Source: Geothermobacter hydrogeniphilus (GTDB lineage Bacteria; Desulfobacterota; Desulfuromonadia; Desulfuromonadales; Geothermobacteraceae). Taken from it: a DNA stretch of 64,000 bases. Positions within the stretch are counted from its first letter, which is position 1. Every line of letters starts with the position of its first letter. Under the pieces are notes generated by a model. The model saw only the letters and a program-made list of their open reading frames with translations. It was not told the origin of the DNA and did not search any database. This document shows positions 35,360 to 43,710 of the stretch, one piece after another. The DNA lies in the NCBI RefSeq assembly GCF_002093115.1, contig NZ_NAAD01000005.1, positions 91,942-155,941 of the forward strand, read 5' to 3'. The position numbers and the translations under genes were made by a program.

Positions 35360-35433
35360 GATAGTGTGCTATCAAAAATCAAGAATAAACTTTAGTGATA
35401 GCCTGTAGGGTGGTTGTTGATGGCTATCGATAG
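35360..35433. promoter_or_regulatory. Candidate res/operator site of the serine recombinase
   Basis: The dyads GATAGtgtgCTATC (35360-35373), GATAGCC (35397-35403) facing GGCTATC (35422-35428), and the palindrome CTATCGATAG (35424-35433) share one core motif. They lie just upstream of the recombinase start, where resolvases usually have their multi-site res region. The same sites would overlap its promoter. Confidence 0.5.
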
Positions 35434-35640
35434 GGCGTGATCTATTGGTAGTTGATGTGTTGCCATATCGTTATTTGGAGGGCGGAGACTATGGCTAGAG
35501 ATGATTGTCAGGGGGGGCTAGAGAGTGGCAGCAAGGCACGAAGGCAGGGGGGGGGATTCGGTAGCCTCTCTTGTGGGATGTTGTTTCAGATTTTTTCTAT
35601 AAAATTCCAATGGGTTGCATTAGTTTCCTCCAGAGATTTA

Positions 35641-37131
35641 TCAGGAAAGGGCTCTTTTTTTGAGTTCTTTTGTTAGCTCATCTCGAGACCACCCATTGGG
35701 AATGGCGACAGAAGTTACGAACTTCATTAGTGATAAGCACTGGTGTTCTGTAAACTCAAGAGCTTCCAAAAGGTCTTCTTCGTCAGGGATGTCGAAAGAG
35801 TGAACTATGTCACTTCGCAATTGATAGGAATCTTTAACTCTTTCCCAAAATTCGAGTCGGGAAGTCCTGTCTTCATGTAGTCCCATTAGACAGAACACCA
35901 TATTGGTAACCAGTTCAGTTTTTGAGTTCGGGGAAATGAGAGTTTCTATTGCTGACCAGATAATAATTTGAGCCACTACAGGATCAGTTCCCAATGTTCT
36001 TGCTAAATCAAGAGAGTCTACAGCTCGTATAAGGAGTTTTTTTATGTCTTTTTTACGGGCCGGTTCATAGAATGCAAAATCTATGGCATCGATCAGGTGT
36101 TGAACTGGGAACAAAGAGTGTCGTATGGGAGTTGTTTCGCTCCAGCACCTATATATTGGGTAATCATAAATATTTATTCTCTGTTTGTATAGGTTGTTAT
36201 TGGAGTATGCAAATTGTACTTCTCCAATTATTCTCATTTTTGCTGAATGATTTATGTGAAGGTATGACCTTATTCTTTTAACAATTTTTTGTACTTCTTT
36301 TAATAGTTGAGTTTTTTCTGCATGAGATATTTCGTGTTGATTGAATGGTACAAGAAGAACTCCAGTAAAGGTTTTTTGTGCTTCGAAAGAGTTGGGAAGT
36401 ACTAGATTGTCTAACAAAATGTCATCAGCTGGAAATTTTGAGGCGGGCCACCACTGTACCCCGTAAGGCAAATTCAGATGTGATACGCCTTCTAGAGGAA
36501 CTCCAAAATTATCGATTAGGAAAAAAAGGTACTGAGTTGGACTTACGTCCTCTTGGGCTCCGTCATCCACTGGTGCTTGAGGGACGTATCGTTCATAGTG
36601 TTTGTCGGGTAGAGAGAGCTTTGATACGTCTGTTGACCCTCTTCCGATGGAACCGGGTATACCGTGGCTAACTAAGGTGTCTCCAGGTACTAACTCTGAG
36701 AACGGGCCATGAATTGTTTGTTCTCTACCTGAAAGAGTTCTTCTCTTCGCTCTGGCTTGGAAAACATAATGCCAATATTCATAGTCGCTATAAAATAGGT
36801 CTTCGTATGTTTTTCCTCGAAAGGTTATTGCTCCTTCTGGGTCACTAAGAATATTTATCAATGCATCTCTTGTCGTTGTGAAGTGGTAGAAGTGATTACC
36901 GTTCGGGAGCGGTATTGTTGGGATGTTGGCGATGGGGTGTCTGTCGCGTAGATGATCAAATCTGTATTGCAGCATTAAAGTATGGTTTTGGTCTTCACCT
37001 GAATAACAGGGTATAGTTTCAATACATGGGTAAAGGTTGTCATGTTCGGGGCGAACGTGAGGCTTTCTCTTGGCTTTGAGTTCATTAACGAATTCCTTAG
37101 CTCTGAGTGAATAGTCCTCTGCTGAAGGCAT
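35641..37131 (-). CDS. Protein with C-terminal HEPN-type domain, possible antiphage effector
   Basis: The 496-residue protein has an unassigned N-terminal part (mixed strands to about residue 330) and a helical C-terminal region with RSDIVH, the Rx4H motif typical of HEPN ribonucleases, followed by an acidic helix. The layout recalls ApeA-type HEPN defence proteins, an RNA-cleaving abortive-infection type, but I cannot show homology. The start at 37131 has AGGAGG upstream. AT-rich codon use differs from the chromosome. It is the only cargo-like gene of the ssrA element, next to attR, the usual place for defence cargo. Confidence 0.7.
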   Translation of the reverse strand: MPSAEDYSLRAKEFVNELKAKRKPHVRPEHDNLYPCIETIPCYSGEDQNHTLMLQYRFDHLRDRHPIANIPTIPLPNGNHFYHFTTTRDALINILSDPEGAITFRGKTYEDLFYSDYEYWHYVFQARAKRRTLSGREQTIHGPFSELVPGDTLVSHGIPGSIGRGSTDVSKLSLPDKHYERYVPQAPVDDGAQEDVSPTQYLFFLIDNFGVPLEGVSHLNLPYGVQWWPASKFPADDILLDNLVLPNSFEAQKTFTGVLLVPFNQHEISHAEKTQLLKEVQKIVKRIRSYLHINHSAKMRIIGEVQFAYSNNNLYKQRINIYDYPIYRCWSETTPIRHSLFPVQHLIDAIDFAFYEPARKKDIKKLLIRAVDSLDLARTLGTDPVVAQIIIWSAIETLISPNSKTELVTNMVFCLMGLHEDRTSRLEFWERVKDSYQLRSDIVHSFDIPDEEDLLEALEFTEHQCLSLMKFVTSVAIPNGWSRDELTKELKKRALS

Positions 37132-37285
37132 ATTCTCCCCCTCCTTTTTCCCTGCCATGCTAGGTAGGTAGTCCAACCACGGTAATGATTTAACTTACAC
37201 TGAGAAGGTTACGGACGCAAATGTGTGTGTTGTCGAGGAGTAGAACCTAGATTTCTTGCTTTGACAAAATAATTGCTCTAACCTA

Positions 37286-37304
37286 GTCCCAGAACTTTGC
37301 CACA
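37286..37304 (+). repeat. Candidate integrase arm site, right copy
   Basis: An exact direct copy of GTCCCAGAACTTTGCCACA at 32117-32135, placed 70 bases inside attR in a noncoding AT-rich stretch. See the left copy for the interpretation. Confidence 0.65.
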
Positions 37305-37373
37305 CAAGAAAAAAATAAACGCACAGCCTGCTAGATAAGTTAGTGATTTCATGTTGTTAGAGAGTGGAGGACA

Positions 37374-37393
37374 GATTCCCGCCACCTCCACCA
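37374..37393 (+). other. attR: duplicated ssrA 3' end
   Basis: Exact 20-base copy of the ssrA 3' end (32008-32027). It marks the right border of the integrated element; beyond it the original chromosomal tmRNA terminator is still present. Confidence 0.93.
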
Positions 37394-37435
37394 ATTAAGA
37401 AGGGCCGCCCTGTCGGGGCGGCCCTTCTTAATTGG
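37391..37435 (+). terminator. Original chromosomal tmRNA terminator, displaced by the element
   Basis: A perfect 20-bp stem (37391-37410 with 37416-37435) with a five-base loop begins at the last bases of attR. Before integration it would have followed ssrA directly. Its T content lies within the stem arm (TTCTTAATT). Confidence 0.8.
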
Positions 37436-37720
37436 TCTGAAGTCATCGCGGGAATCGAAGCGCAGCGAGCGCGTCCAGTGGACGAAAAGCGGCCAGGGAT
37501 GGCCGCGTCAGCGAGCGGAGGGGAGCCGACGCAGGGAAGGGCAGGACGCCCTGACCGTAGGGGGCGATTCCCGTACCTGGCCAACTGAAAAAAATCAGTA
37601 AGCACCGGGCCAAAATGTGGGTAGAAAAGTGGGTAACATGAAGACTGCAGATGGCTCCTCGCACCGTTATTTGCTATACTCCGACCGCGCACGTAACCGC
37701 TTTGCTCTGGAGCTATTTCA
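37394..37720. other. Noncoding GC-rich spacer with a second att-like fragment
   Basis: Besides the displaced terminator, this stretch contains GATTCCCGTACCTGGCCA (37566-37583), partly similar to the att core, and AAAATGTGGGTAGAAAAG-type sequence that recalls the start region of other integrated elements. No gene with a ribosome-binding site is visible. A TATACT hexamer near 37675 may be the -10 box for the zeta toxin remnant. Confidence 0.4.
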
Positions 37721-38027
37721 ATGCCGACCTGCTGGATCATCGCCGGACCTAATGGCGCCGGCAAGACCACCTTTGCCCTGGAGTACCTGCCTGTCGTGGC
37801 GGATTGCGCATGGCGGACACAACATCCCGGAACGCGACATCGAGCGCCGCTTCCCACGCAGCCTGCGAAATTTACTCGATTTGTTCAGTTGCAGGGTCGA
37901 CCACTGCACATGCTACATGAATGATGGGGATGTCCCGGTGCTGGTTTTTGACCAAGAAGGGGCTGAGCGTGATATTCTGCACAGAGACTATTACCAACTG
38001 CTCCTGAAGGAGGCTGCAGTTTTATGA
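37721..38027 (+). pseudogene. Zeta-toxin-family kinase, deleted and frameshifted
   Basis: The first frame starts well (GGAG then [27 protein letters not shown], a P-loop as in zeta toxins, which phosphorylate UDP-N-acetylglucosamine). After about 30 residues the homology moves to another frame with the C-terminal part [25 protein letters not shown] and the family's final helices. The central part, including the substrate-binding region, is missing, so the gene is dead. It overlaps a small intact gene at its 3' end, suggesting an old toxin-antitoxin-like pair. Confidence 0.8.
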
Positions 38028-38209
38028 GCCCGACGGAAAAGAAACAGCCCTCGGAAGAGGCTAGGATCATACTCGAAACCCTGCAGAGAGTGGCGAAGAA
38101 AACCCTCGAAAGAAAACGCCGCCTCGGTGAGTACGCCGTAGTCTGGAAGGATGGACGACCGGTCATGATCGGTGAGGATGCCCCGAAAGATGCGGGGCGT
38201 TCCGAATGA
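38024..38209 (+). CDS. Small charged protein downstream of the zeta toxin remnant
   Basis: The 61-residue basic protein ([37 protein letters not shown]...) starts in an ATGA overlap with the zeta remnant stop. Its predicted helices and position suggest a partner of the zeta-type kinase. The family is not recognised. A clean terminator follows 26 bases downstream. Confidence 0.65.
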   Translation: MSPTEKKQPSEEARIILETLQRVAKKTLERKRRLGEYAVVWKDGRPVMIGEDAPKDAGRSE

Positions 38210-38234
38210 ACTCCAGCTTCAGCAAGACTTTTCA

Positions 38235-38258
38235 GCCGCCCTGCCGGGCGGCTTTTTT
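38235..38258 (+). terminator. Intrinsic terminator
   Basis: A 7-bp GC stem (38235-38241 with 38246-38252) is followed by six T at 38253-38258. It ends the zeta remnant/small protein unit. Confidence 0.9.
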
Positions 38259-38287
38259 ATTTCCGGCTTGAGCTTTTTTGCCGGTCA

Positions 38288-38338
38288 GCTTATTTTAAAA
38301 TACGCAATAAGTTAAAATAAGCTCGATTCTTATTTTAA
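38288..38338 (+). promoter_or_regulatory. Operator-like repeats upstream of the first fic gene
   Basis: GCTTATTTTAA (38288-38298) and its exact inverse TTAAAATAAGC (38312-38322) form a dyad with a 13-base centre, and CTTATTTTAA recurs at 38329-38338. They stand out as AT-rich islands just before the fic ribosome-binding site. The encoded Fic protein has a C-terminal winged-helix-like region and could bind here. Confidence 0.65.
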
Positions 38339-38355
38339 GTTCAAGGGGGTTGCAG

Positions 38356-39525
38356 ATGAAACGGCAGCTGCAGGGAAAGTATGTGACGATATCGACCGTG
38401 GGTGAAAAAGCACGGGCTTTTATCCCCGCACCCCTGCCCCCTGACCCTCCTGTCAACTGGGATCCGGAACTGCGAAACAAGTTCGACCGGGCGCTGCTGG
38501 CCCTGGGCCGGCTGGACAGTGTTGCCACCCTGCTGCCTGACACCTCTCTGTTTCTGTACATGTACGTTCGCAAGGAAGCGGTGCTTTCTTCGATGATCGA
38601 GGGGACCCAATCGTCCCTTTCTGACCTCTTGCTGTTCGAGCTTGATCAGATCCCGGGGGTTCCCCTGGATGATGTGCGCGAGGTCAGCAACTACGTTGCC
38701 GCTCTGGATCATGGCCTGCGTCGCCTGGAAGAGGGGATGCCGCTTTCCCTACGTTTGTTTCGCGAGATTCATGGGGTTTTGCTGAATTGGGGACGTGGCG
38801 GCCACCAGGCCCCGGGAGAGTTCCGCCGCAGCCAGAACTGGATCGGGGGAACTCGGCCCGGTAATGCGGCCTTTGTTCCTCCGCCGGCCGAGGTGGTGGC
38901 TGAATGCATGGGGCAGCTCGAACTCTTCCTGCACGACCAGCCTGAACCGACACCGGTGCTTCTCAAGGCCGCCCTGGCACATGTGCAATTTGAGACTATC
39001 CACCCGTTTCTTGACGGCAATGGCCGCCTGGGGCGCCTGCTGATCACCCTGCTGCTGTGCGAGCAGAAGGTTTTACGAACGCCGATGCTTTACCTGAGTC
39101 TCTATTTCAAGACCCATCGCCAGCATTACTACGATTTGCTCAACAGGGTTCGCCTGACCGGGGATTGGGAGTCATGGCTTGATTTTTTTGCCGAGGCGGT
39201 TGTGGTGACGGCCACCCAGGCCGTGGAAACCGCGCAGCAGCTCCTTGAACTCTCGAACGGGGATCGGCAGAAAATCAGCAGCATCGGCCGGGCTGCGGCT
39301 TCGGCTCTCCAGGTTCACAGGGCATTGATGGAGCACCCCATTGCCATGTCCGGTGGCCTGGTGGAGATGACCGGGCTTGCCCCTGCAACAGTCAACCGGG
39401 CCCTGGATCGTCTGCGGCAACTGGGGATTGTGCAGGAACTGTCCATGGGGAAGCGTAACCGATTGTTCAGCTATCCCGGCTATCTGGAAATCATGGATAA
39501 GGGGACAGAATTGCCGGCTGAGTAA
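38356..39525 (+). CDS. Fic family protein with N-terminal inhibitory motif and winged helix
   Basis: The 389-residue protein has the Fic catalytic loop HPFLDGNGRLGR near residue 216, typical of AMP-transferases that modify hydroxyl groups of target proteins. The inhibitory helix motif SSMIEGT at about residues 77-83 makes it a class II, self-inhibited Fic. The C-terminal region (SGGLVEMTGLAPATVNRALDRLRQLGIVQEL) looks like a winged helix for DNA binding. AAGGGGG precedes ATG 38356. It is a single gene behind operator-like repeats in the accessory zone. Confidence 0.93.
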   Translation: MKRQLQGKYVTISTVGEKARAFIPAPLPPDPPVNWDPELRNKFDRALLALGRLDSVATLLPDTSLFLYMYVRKEAVLSSMIEGTQSSLSDLLLFELDQIPGVPLDDVREVSNYVAALDHGLRRLEEGMPLSLRLFREIHGVLLNWGRGGHQAPGEFRRSQNWIGGTRPGNAAFVPPPAEVVAECMGQLELFLHDQPEPTPVLLKAALAHVQFETIHPFLDGNGRLGRLLITLLLCEQKVLRTPMLYLSLYFKTHRQHYYDLLNRVRLTGDWESWLDFFAEAVVVTATQAVETAQQLLELSNGDRQKISSIGRAAASALQVHRALMEHPIAMSGGLVEMTGLAPATVNRALDRLRQLGIVQELSMGKRNRLFSYPGYLEIMDKGTELPAE

Positions 39526-39567
39526 GCCTTTGGCCGGATTGAACGGAATCCCTTTTTTGTCTTGGGC

Positions 39568-39580
39568 GATTCCCGCCACC
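39568..39580 (+). other. Short att-like fragment
   Basis: GATTCCCGCCACC is identical to the first 13 bases of the ssrA att core. It may be the worn right end of an older tandem integration (37394-39580 carrying the zeta remnant and fic) or chance. No integrase lies in that segment. Confidence 0.35.
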
Positions 39581-39724
39581 CCGGCCCACAGGGACCATGG
39601 TACCTGTTCACGCAACATATCCTTCCCGAAGAAATTAACTTTTCCAATCTCGTTGCGTTAAACTGAAAACAGGAGGCTGTCGGATGGCCGCGCCGCCCAC
39701 TGGCTTTGACGGGAGGAGGACAGA

Positions 39725-39964
39725 ATGAAAAAACCGGGTCCCGTGCAACAATCCCGCATCCCTGTCATCAGACAGAAGATGGCGCGTCGGGTCGAGGTGG
39801 TGATCCTCTTCATCCTGTTGTTCGTCTCGACCCTGCACCTGCTCCGGCTGCTGACCGGCACCGAGATCATCATCGCCGGCCATCTCATCCCGATCTGGAC
39901 CAGCCTGGTCGGTTTTTTCGGTCCATTGCTGCTGGCGGGGTTGTTCTGGTGGTCAAGGCATTGA
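39725..39964 (+). CDS. Small membrane protein
   Basis: The 79-residue product has two hydrophobic helices (VEVVILFILLFVSTLHLLRLL and IWTSLVGFFGPLLLAGLFWW) after a basic N-terminus. GGGAGGAGG lies ahead of the ATG, so it is probably translated. It precedes fhs by 79 bases. Family and function unknown. Confidence 0.65.
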   Translation: MKKPGPVQQSRIPVIRQKMARRVEVVILFILLFVSTLHLLRLLTGTEIIIAGHLIPIWTSLVGFFGPLLLAGLFWWSRH

Positions 39965-40043
39965 TGCTTCACCGCCATCTCATGACCTGATTATCACCTT
40001 TCATCCCGTGCCGCCTGAACTCTCAACTGAGGGAGGTGCTATC

Positions 40044-41675
40044 ATGCCGGGTGTCGTCGATATCGGGACGATTGCCGAACAACTGGGAGTGCCGCCGGAC
40101 TGCCTGCTCCCCTATGGTCGACAGGTCGCCAAGATCCACCTCGACGCCCTGAAGCGACCCTCGTCGGGTGTCGGGAAACTGGTTCTGGTCTCGGCGACCA
40201 CGCCGACTCCGGCCGGGGAGGGCAAGACCACGACCTCCATCGGCCTGGCGCAGGCGCTGGCGAAGCTCGGCGCCTCGGTCTGCCTGGCCTTGCGCGAGGC
40301 CTCGCTCGGGCCCTGCCTCGGCAGGAAGGGCGGCGCCACCGGCGGCGGACGCAGCAGCCTGGTCCCCGCCGAGCGCATCAACCTGCATTTCACCGGCGAC
40401 TTCCACGCCGTCACCAGCGCCAACAATCTCCTGTCGGCAATCATCGACAACCACATCTATCACGGCAATGCCCTCGCCATCGATCCGCGGCGGGTGGTCT
40501 GGCGGCGGGTGATGGACATGAACGACCGCAGTCTGCGGCATATCATCGTCGGTCTTGGCGGGACCGGGCAGGGGATTCCCCGTGAGGGAGGATTCGATAT
40601 CACCGCCGCCTCCGAAGTGATGGCGATGCTCTGCCTGGCCGAAGACAGCGAGGACCTGCGGCGGCGGATTGATCGCACCCTGGTCGCCTACCGCTGGGAC
40701 GGCGAGCCGGTCTATGCCGGCGAGCTGGGGGTGACCGGCGCCATGCTGGCGCTGCTGCGCGACGCCATTCATCCCAACCTGGTACAGACCGGAGAAGGGG
40801 TGCCGGCCCTGGTTCACGGCGGCCCTTTCGCCAACATCGCTCACGGTTGCAGCAGCCTGATCGCCACCCGGATGGCGCTTCATTATGCCGACTGGGGGAT
40901 CACCGAGGCCGGTTTCGGCTTCGACCTCGGGGCGGAGAAGTTCTTCGACATCAAGTGCCGTCTCTCCGGACTTGACCCGGTCGCGGTGGTGCTGGTGACC
41001 ACGGTGCGGGCGCTGAAGATGCACGGCGGGCAGCCGCCGGGGAACCCGGGCGCGAAAAATATCGCCGCCCTGCGGCGCGGACTGGTCAATCTTGACAAGC
41101 ACATCGAGAATGTCGGCAAGTTCAACAAGCGGCCGGTGGTTGCCCTCAACCATTTTGCCGGCGACAGCGAGCAGGAAATCGCGCTGGTGGTGAAGCGCTG
41201 CGAAGAGCAGGGCGTCGCCTGCGCCGTCTGTCGTCATTTCGAGCAGGGCGGGAAAGGGGCGATCGAGCTGGCCCGGGCGGTGATGGACGCTGCCGCCAGT
41301 ACCCCCTTCGCTCCCCTCTACCCGCTTGACTTGCCGGTTGAGGAAAAGATCCGTGTCATCTGCCGGGAAATCTACGGTGCCGACGATGTCGCCTTCACCC
41401 GCCAGGCGGAACGGGATCTGCGCCAGGTGACACGGCTCGGTCTCGATCACCTGCCGGTCTGTGTCGCCAAGGCGCCGACCTCTCTCTCCGACAATCCCGC
41501 CTTAAAAGGCCGACCACGTGATTTCGACATTACCGTGCGTGCCGTGCAGGTCAATTCCGGCGCCGGTTTCCTGGTGGTGCTGACCGGGGATGTGCTGCGC
41601 ATGCCGGGGTTGCCGAAGGCGCCCCTGGCGGAGCGGATTGATCTCGGCGCGGATGGCCGTATTGAGGGACTCTGA
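40044..41675 (+). CDS. fhs: Formate-tetrahydrofolate ligase
   Basis: This enzyme joins formate to tetrahydrofolate with ATP to make 10-formyl-THF, feeding one-carbon metabolism or the methyl branch of the Wood-Ljungdahl route. The 543-residue protein has the P-loop TPTPAGEGKTTTSIGLAQAL, RKGGATGGGRSSLVP and the conserved FHAVTSANNLLSAIIDNHIY. The length is slightly below the usual 555-560. GGGAGG precedes ATG 40044. It stands alone between accessory modules. Confidence 0.96.
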   Translation: MPGVVDIGTIAEQLGVPPDCLLPYGRQVAKIHLDALKRPSSGVGKLVLVSATTPTPAGEGKTTTSIGLAQALAKLGASVCLALREASLGPCLGRKGGATGGGRSSLVPAERINLHFTGDFHAVTSANNLLSAIIDNHIYHGNALAIDPRRVVWRRVMDMNDRSLRHIIVGLGGTGQGIPREGGFDITAASEVMAMLCLAEDSEDLRRRIDRTLVAYRWDGEPVYAGELGVTGAMLALLRDAIHPNLVQTGEGVPALVHGGPFANIAHGCSSLIATRMALHYADWGITEAGFGFDLGAEKFFDIKCRLSGLDPVAVVLVTTVRALKMHGGQPPGNPGAKNIAALRRGLVNLDKHIENVGKFNKRPVVALNHFAGDSEQEIALVVKRCEEQGVACAVCRHFEQGGKGAIELARAVMDAAASTPFAPLYPLDLPVEEKIRVICREIYGADDVAFTRQAERDLRQVTRLGLDHLPVCVAKAPTSLSDNPALKGRPRDFDITVRAVQVNSGAGFLVVLTGDVLRMPGLPKAPLAERIDLGADGRIEGL

Positions 41676-41906
41676 TCTCTGTTTTCAATCAAACCCGGCA
41701 TAACGGACTCCTGCGGCATCATTCCCTCTGAGAATCCTGTGAATCTGGAAACCTTTCTCCAATCCGAAAATCATGTACACCAAATCTTCCGACCTGCGTC
41801 TAAGGAGTATGTCCGGATGGAATTGAGAGTTGCAGGATCGGCCTGTCTGTTTCGGACGCAGGCGCCCCTTCGCTGAAGGGGTGGAACTCAACACGGCAGT
41901 CACTGT
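41676..41906. other. Intergenic stretch after fhs, no gene seen
   Basis: No open frame with a ribosome-binding site. A small GCCCCTTC/GAAGGGGT hairpin near 41865-41880 has no T-run. The dispersed repeat copy 2 begins at its end. Confidence 0.4.
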
Positions 41907-42061
41907 TGATGTTTTCGCAAAAAAGCATCAACAGTGTTGACTAAGCAAAAAGCGCCAGCAGCAAGGCGCGCGATTGTCGAGCAATGAGGCGTGCTTACGT
42001 ACGTTGAAGCAGCGAGACAAGCGCAGCAACGCAGCTGCTGGTGAGTTTTTGCGACGCCATC
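41907..42061 (-). repeat. Dispersed ~155-bp intergenic repeat, copy 2
   Basis: Read on the minus strand this matches 24287-24442 almost base for base, including GATGGCGTCGCAAAAACTCA at one end and the GATGCTTTTTTGCG hairpin at the other. The hairpin keeps all but one pair between the copies. Confidence 0.85.
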
Positions 42062-42098
42062 ACTGTTAACAGAACAAATTGGTCAAGGAGAAACAAAA

Positions 42099-42431
42099 AT
42101 GTCGTCTAAAAAAATGCTTATCGTAATGCTCGCCCTGGTTGTCAGTGTCGGTAGCGCCGGTATGGCAGTCGCCGGAAGAGGGGGCGGAGGCTCTCACGGT
42201 GGGGGCTTTTCCGCGGGGCATGGAAGCATGAACCGGTCGATGGCGGATCGGTCCTACAATACGATGTCGTCCCGAAGCATGGATCAGAACCGGCATCAGT
42301 CCCAGAATCAGCATCAGAACCGCTCAATGACGGGGACTCAGGATCATTCGCAGGCGGGGAATGGTTTTTTGCACAACAATGACCGGACGCACGACGGCAC
42401 CGGCATCCATTCTGAAACTCCCGGCGAGTAA
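42099..42431 (+). CDS. Small exported Gly/His/Asn-rich protein
   Basis: The 110-residue product has a signal peptide (MLIVMLALVVSVGSAGMAVAG), then GRGGGGSHGGGF and a low-complexity part rich in His, Gln, Asn and Met (NRHQSQNQHQNRSMTG). It could bind metal, but that is only a guess from composition. AAGGAG precedes the ATG and a terminator follows, so it is very likely a real gene. Family unknown. Confidence 0.75.
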   Translation: MSSKKMLIVMLALVVSVGSAGMAVAGRGGGGSHGGGFSAGHGSMNRSMADRSYNTMSSRSMDQNRHQSQNQHQNRSMTGTQDHSQAGNGFLHNNDRTHDGTGIHSETPGE

Positions 42432-42468
42432 CAGTCGTTGTCACATCATCTATTTTGAATAAGTAAAC

Positions 42469-42506
42469 GGGGCCGCCGGAGACTCTTCTCCGGTGGCCCC
42501 AGTTTT
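42469..42506 (+). terminator. Intrinsic terminator
   Basis: A strong GGGGCC-CCGGAG / CTCCGG-GGCCCC stem (about 42469-42500, one mismatch) is followed by AGTTTT. It closes the small exported protein gene. Confidence 0.85.
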
Positions 42507-42627
42507 GTGACAGGGGGATATTGCCGGCCGGGGAGGGTAACCGGAAATGTTTGCAAGGGGCTCACGGATTCAGGGTATACTTATCTCCGTTCAGGGTCCG
42601 TCAAACTTTCTCATCAGGTCGCCACTT

Positions 42628-43698
42628 ATGGATAACAATAAGATCTTTACCAGAAACGTCATTGAGACAGTGATTAAAGTCACCATCCTCGGGGCGTTGG
42701 TTGTCTGGTCTTTCCTTCTGATGAAACCGTTTCTGGTGCCGGTTGTCTGGGGCGGAATCCTGGCAGTTGCCACGGATCCTTTTATCACCAGGGTTGCCAG
42801 GCTGCTGGGCGGACGAAAGTCCCTGGCCGCAATCCTGTTTGTGCTGGTGATCATCACCGCTCTCATCATTCCCAGCGTCGTTCTGGTCTCGTCCTCCATC
42901 GATACGGTACAAACCCTGACCGTGCGGATCCAGAAGGGCACGCTGAATATTCCTTTGCCCCCGGCCAGGGTTGCCGACTGGCCGCTTATCGGAGAGTCTG
43001 TCTATGAAACCTGGCAACTGGCGTCAACAAATCTGACCGAGGCCCTGGGGCAATTCGCGCCCCACATCAAAAAAGCCATCGGACCGTTGCTCAACTCTGT
43101 CGGCGGCGGCCTCGTCGGACTGTTGACCGTGATGCTCTCAACCTTTATCGCCGGTTTCTTTCTCGCAAAAGCAGATCCGGTCGCGGCAACGGTTCAAAAG
43201 ATCGTGACCCGCCTTGCCGGTGACCGAGGCGTCGAAATTACGACCCTGGCCACCGCGACCATCCGCGGGGTCATGCTCGGTGTTGTCGGGGTGGCCATCG
43301 TTCAGGCCGTTCTCGCGACCGCCGGCATGCTTATGGTCGAGGTTCCCGCTGCCGGCATCTGGGCGATTCTGGTTCTGATCTTCGCCGTTGCCCAATTGCC
43401 GCCGATTCTGATTCTCGGGCCGGTCGCCGCCTATGTTTTTTCAGTGTCCGAGACCACTCCGGCGGTCCTCTTCCTCATCTGGTCCATTGTCGTCAGTGCC
43501 AGTGACGGGTTTCTGAAGCCTCTGCTCATGGGCCGCGGTGTGAACATTCCGATGCCGGTTATCCTGATTGGGGCCTTAGGAGGGATGATGCTCTCCGGGA
43601 TCATAGGCCTCTTTGTCGGCGCCGTGGTTCTTGCCATCATGTATTCGCTGTTCAAGGCCTGGATGGATGAAGACGAAGACGTCGAAAGAGCGACTTAA
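42628..43698 (+). CDS. AI-2E family (PerM/TqsA-like) membrane transporter
   Basis: The 356-residue protein has about eight hydrophobic segments in the AI-2E/UPF0118 layout: paired helices at the start, a soluble middle part (residues about 95-165) and the C-terminal helices with GIWAILVLIFAVAQLPPILILGP and SDGFLKPLLMGRG. Members move autoinducer-2, ions or unknown substrates. ATG 42628 has AGG upstream; the longer frame from 42547 lacks a site. Confidence 0.88.
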   Translation: MDNNKIFTRNVIETVIKVTILGALVVWSFLLMKPFLVPVVWGGILAVATDPFITRVARLLGGRKSLAAILFVLVIITALIIPSVVLVSSSIDTVQTLTVRIQKGTLNIPLPPARVADWPLIGESVYETWQLASTNLTEALGQFAPHIKKAIGPLLNSVGGGLVGLLTVMLSTFIAGFFLAKADPVAATVQKIVTRLAGDRGVEITTLATATIRGVMLGVVGVAIVQAVLATAGMLMVEVPAAGIWAILVLIFAVAQLPPILILGPVAAYVFSVSETTPAVLFLIWSIVVSASDGFLKPLLMGRGVNIPMPVILIGALGGMMLSGIIGLFVGAVVLAIMYSLFKAWMDEDEDVERAT

Positions 43699-43710
43699 GA
43701 GTGCACAGCT

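Larger units (their letters stand above)
32028..37393. mobile_element. Integrative element at ssrA (about 5.4 kb)
   Basis: Bounded by 20-bp direct repeats of the tmRNA 3' end, this AT-richer segment carries a tyrosine integrase next to attL, a repeat-rich noncoding stretch, a serine recombinase and a HEPN-domain protein. It has no structural phage genes, conjugation genes or obvious replication gene, so it is a small satellite-like genomic island. 19-bp direct repeats near both ends (32117-32135, 37286-37304) may be integrase arm sites. A terminator at its left end replaces the displaced chromosomal tmRNA terminator. Confidence 0.9.
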
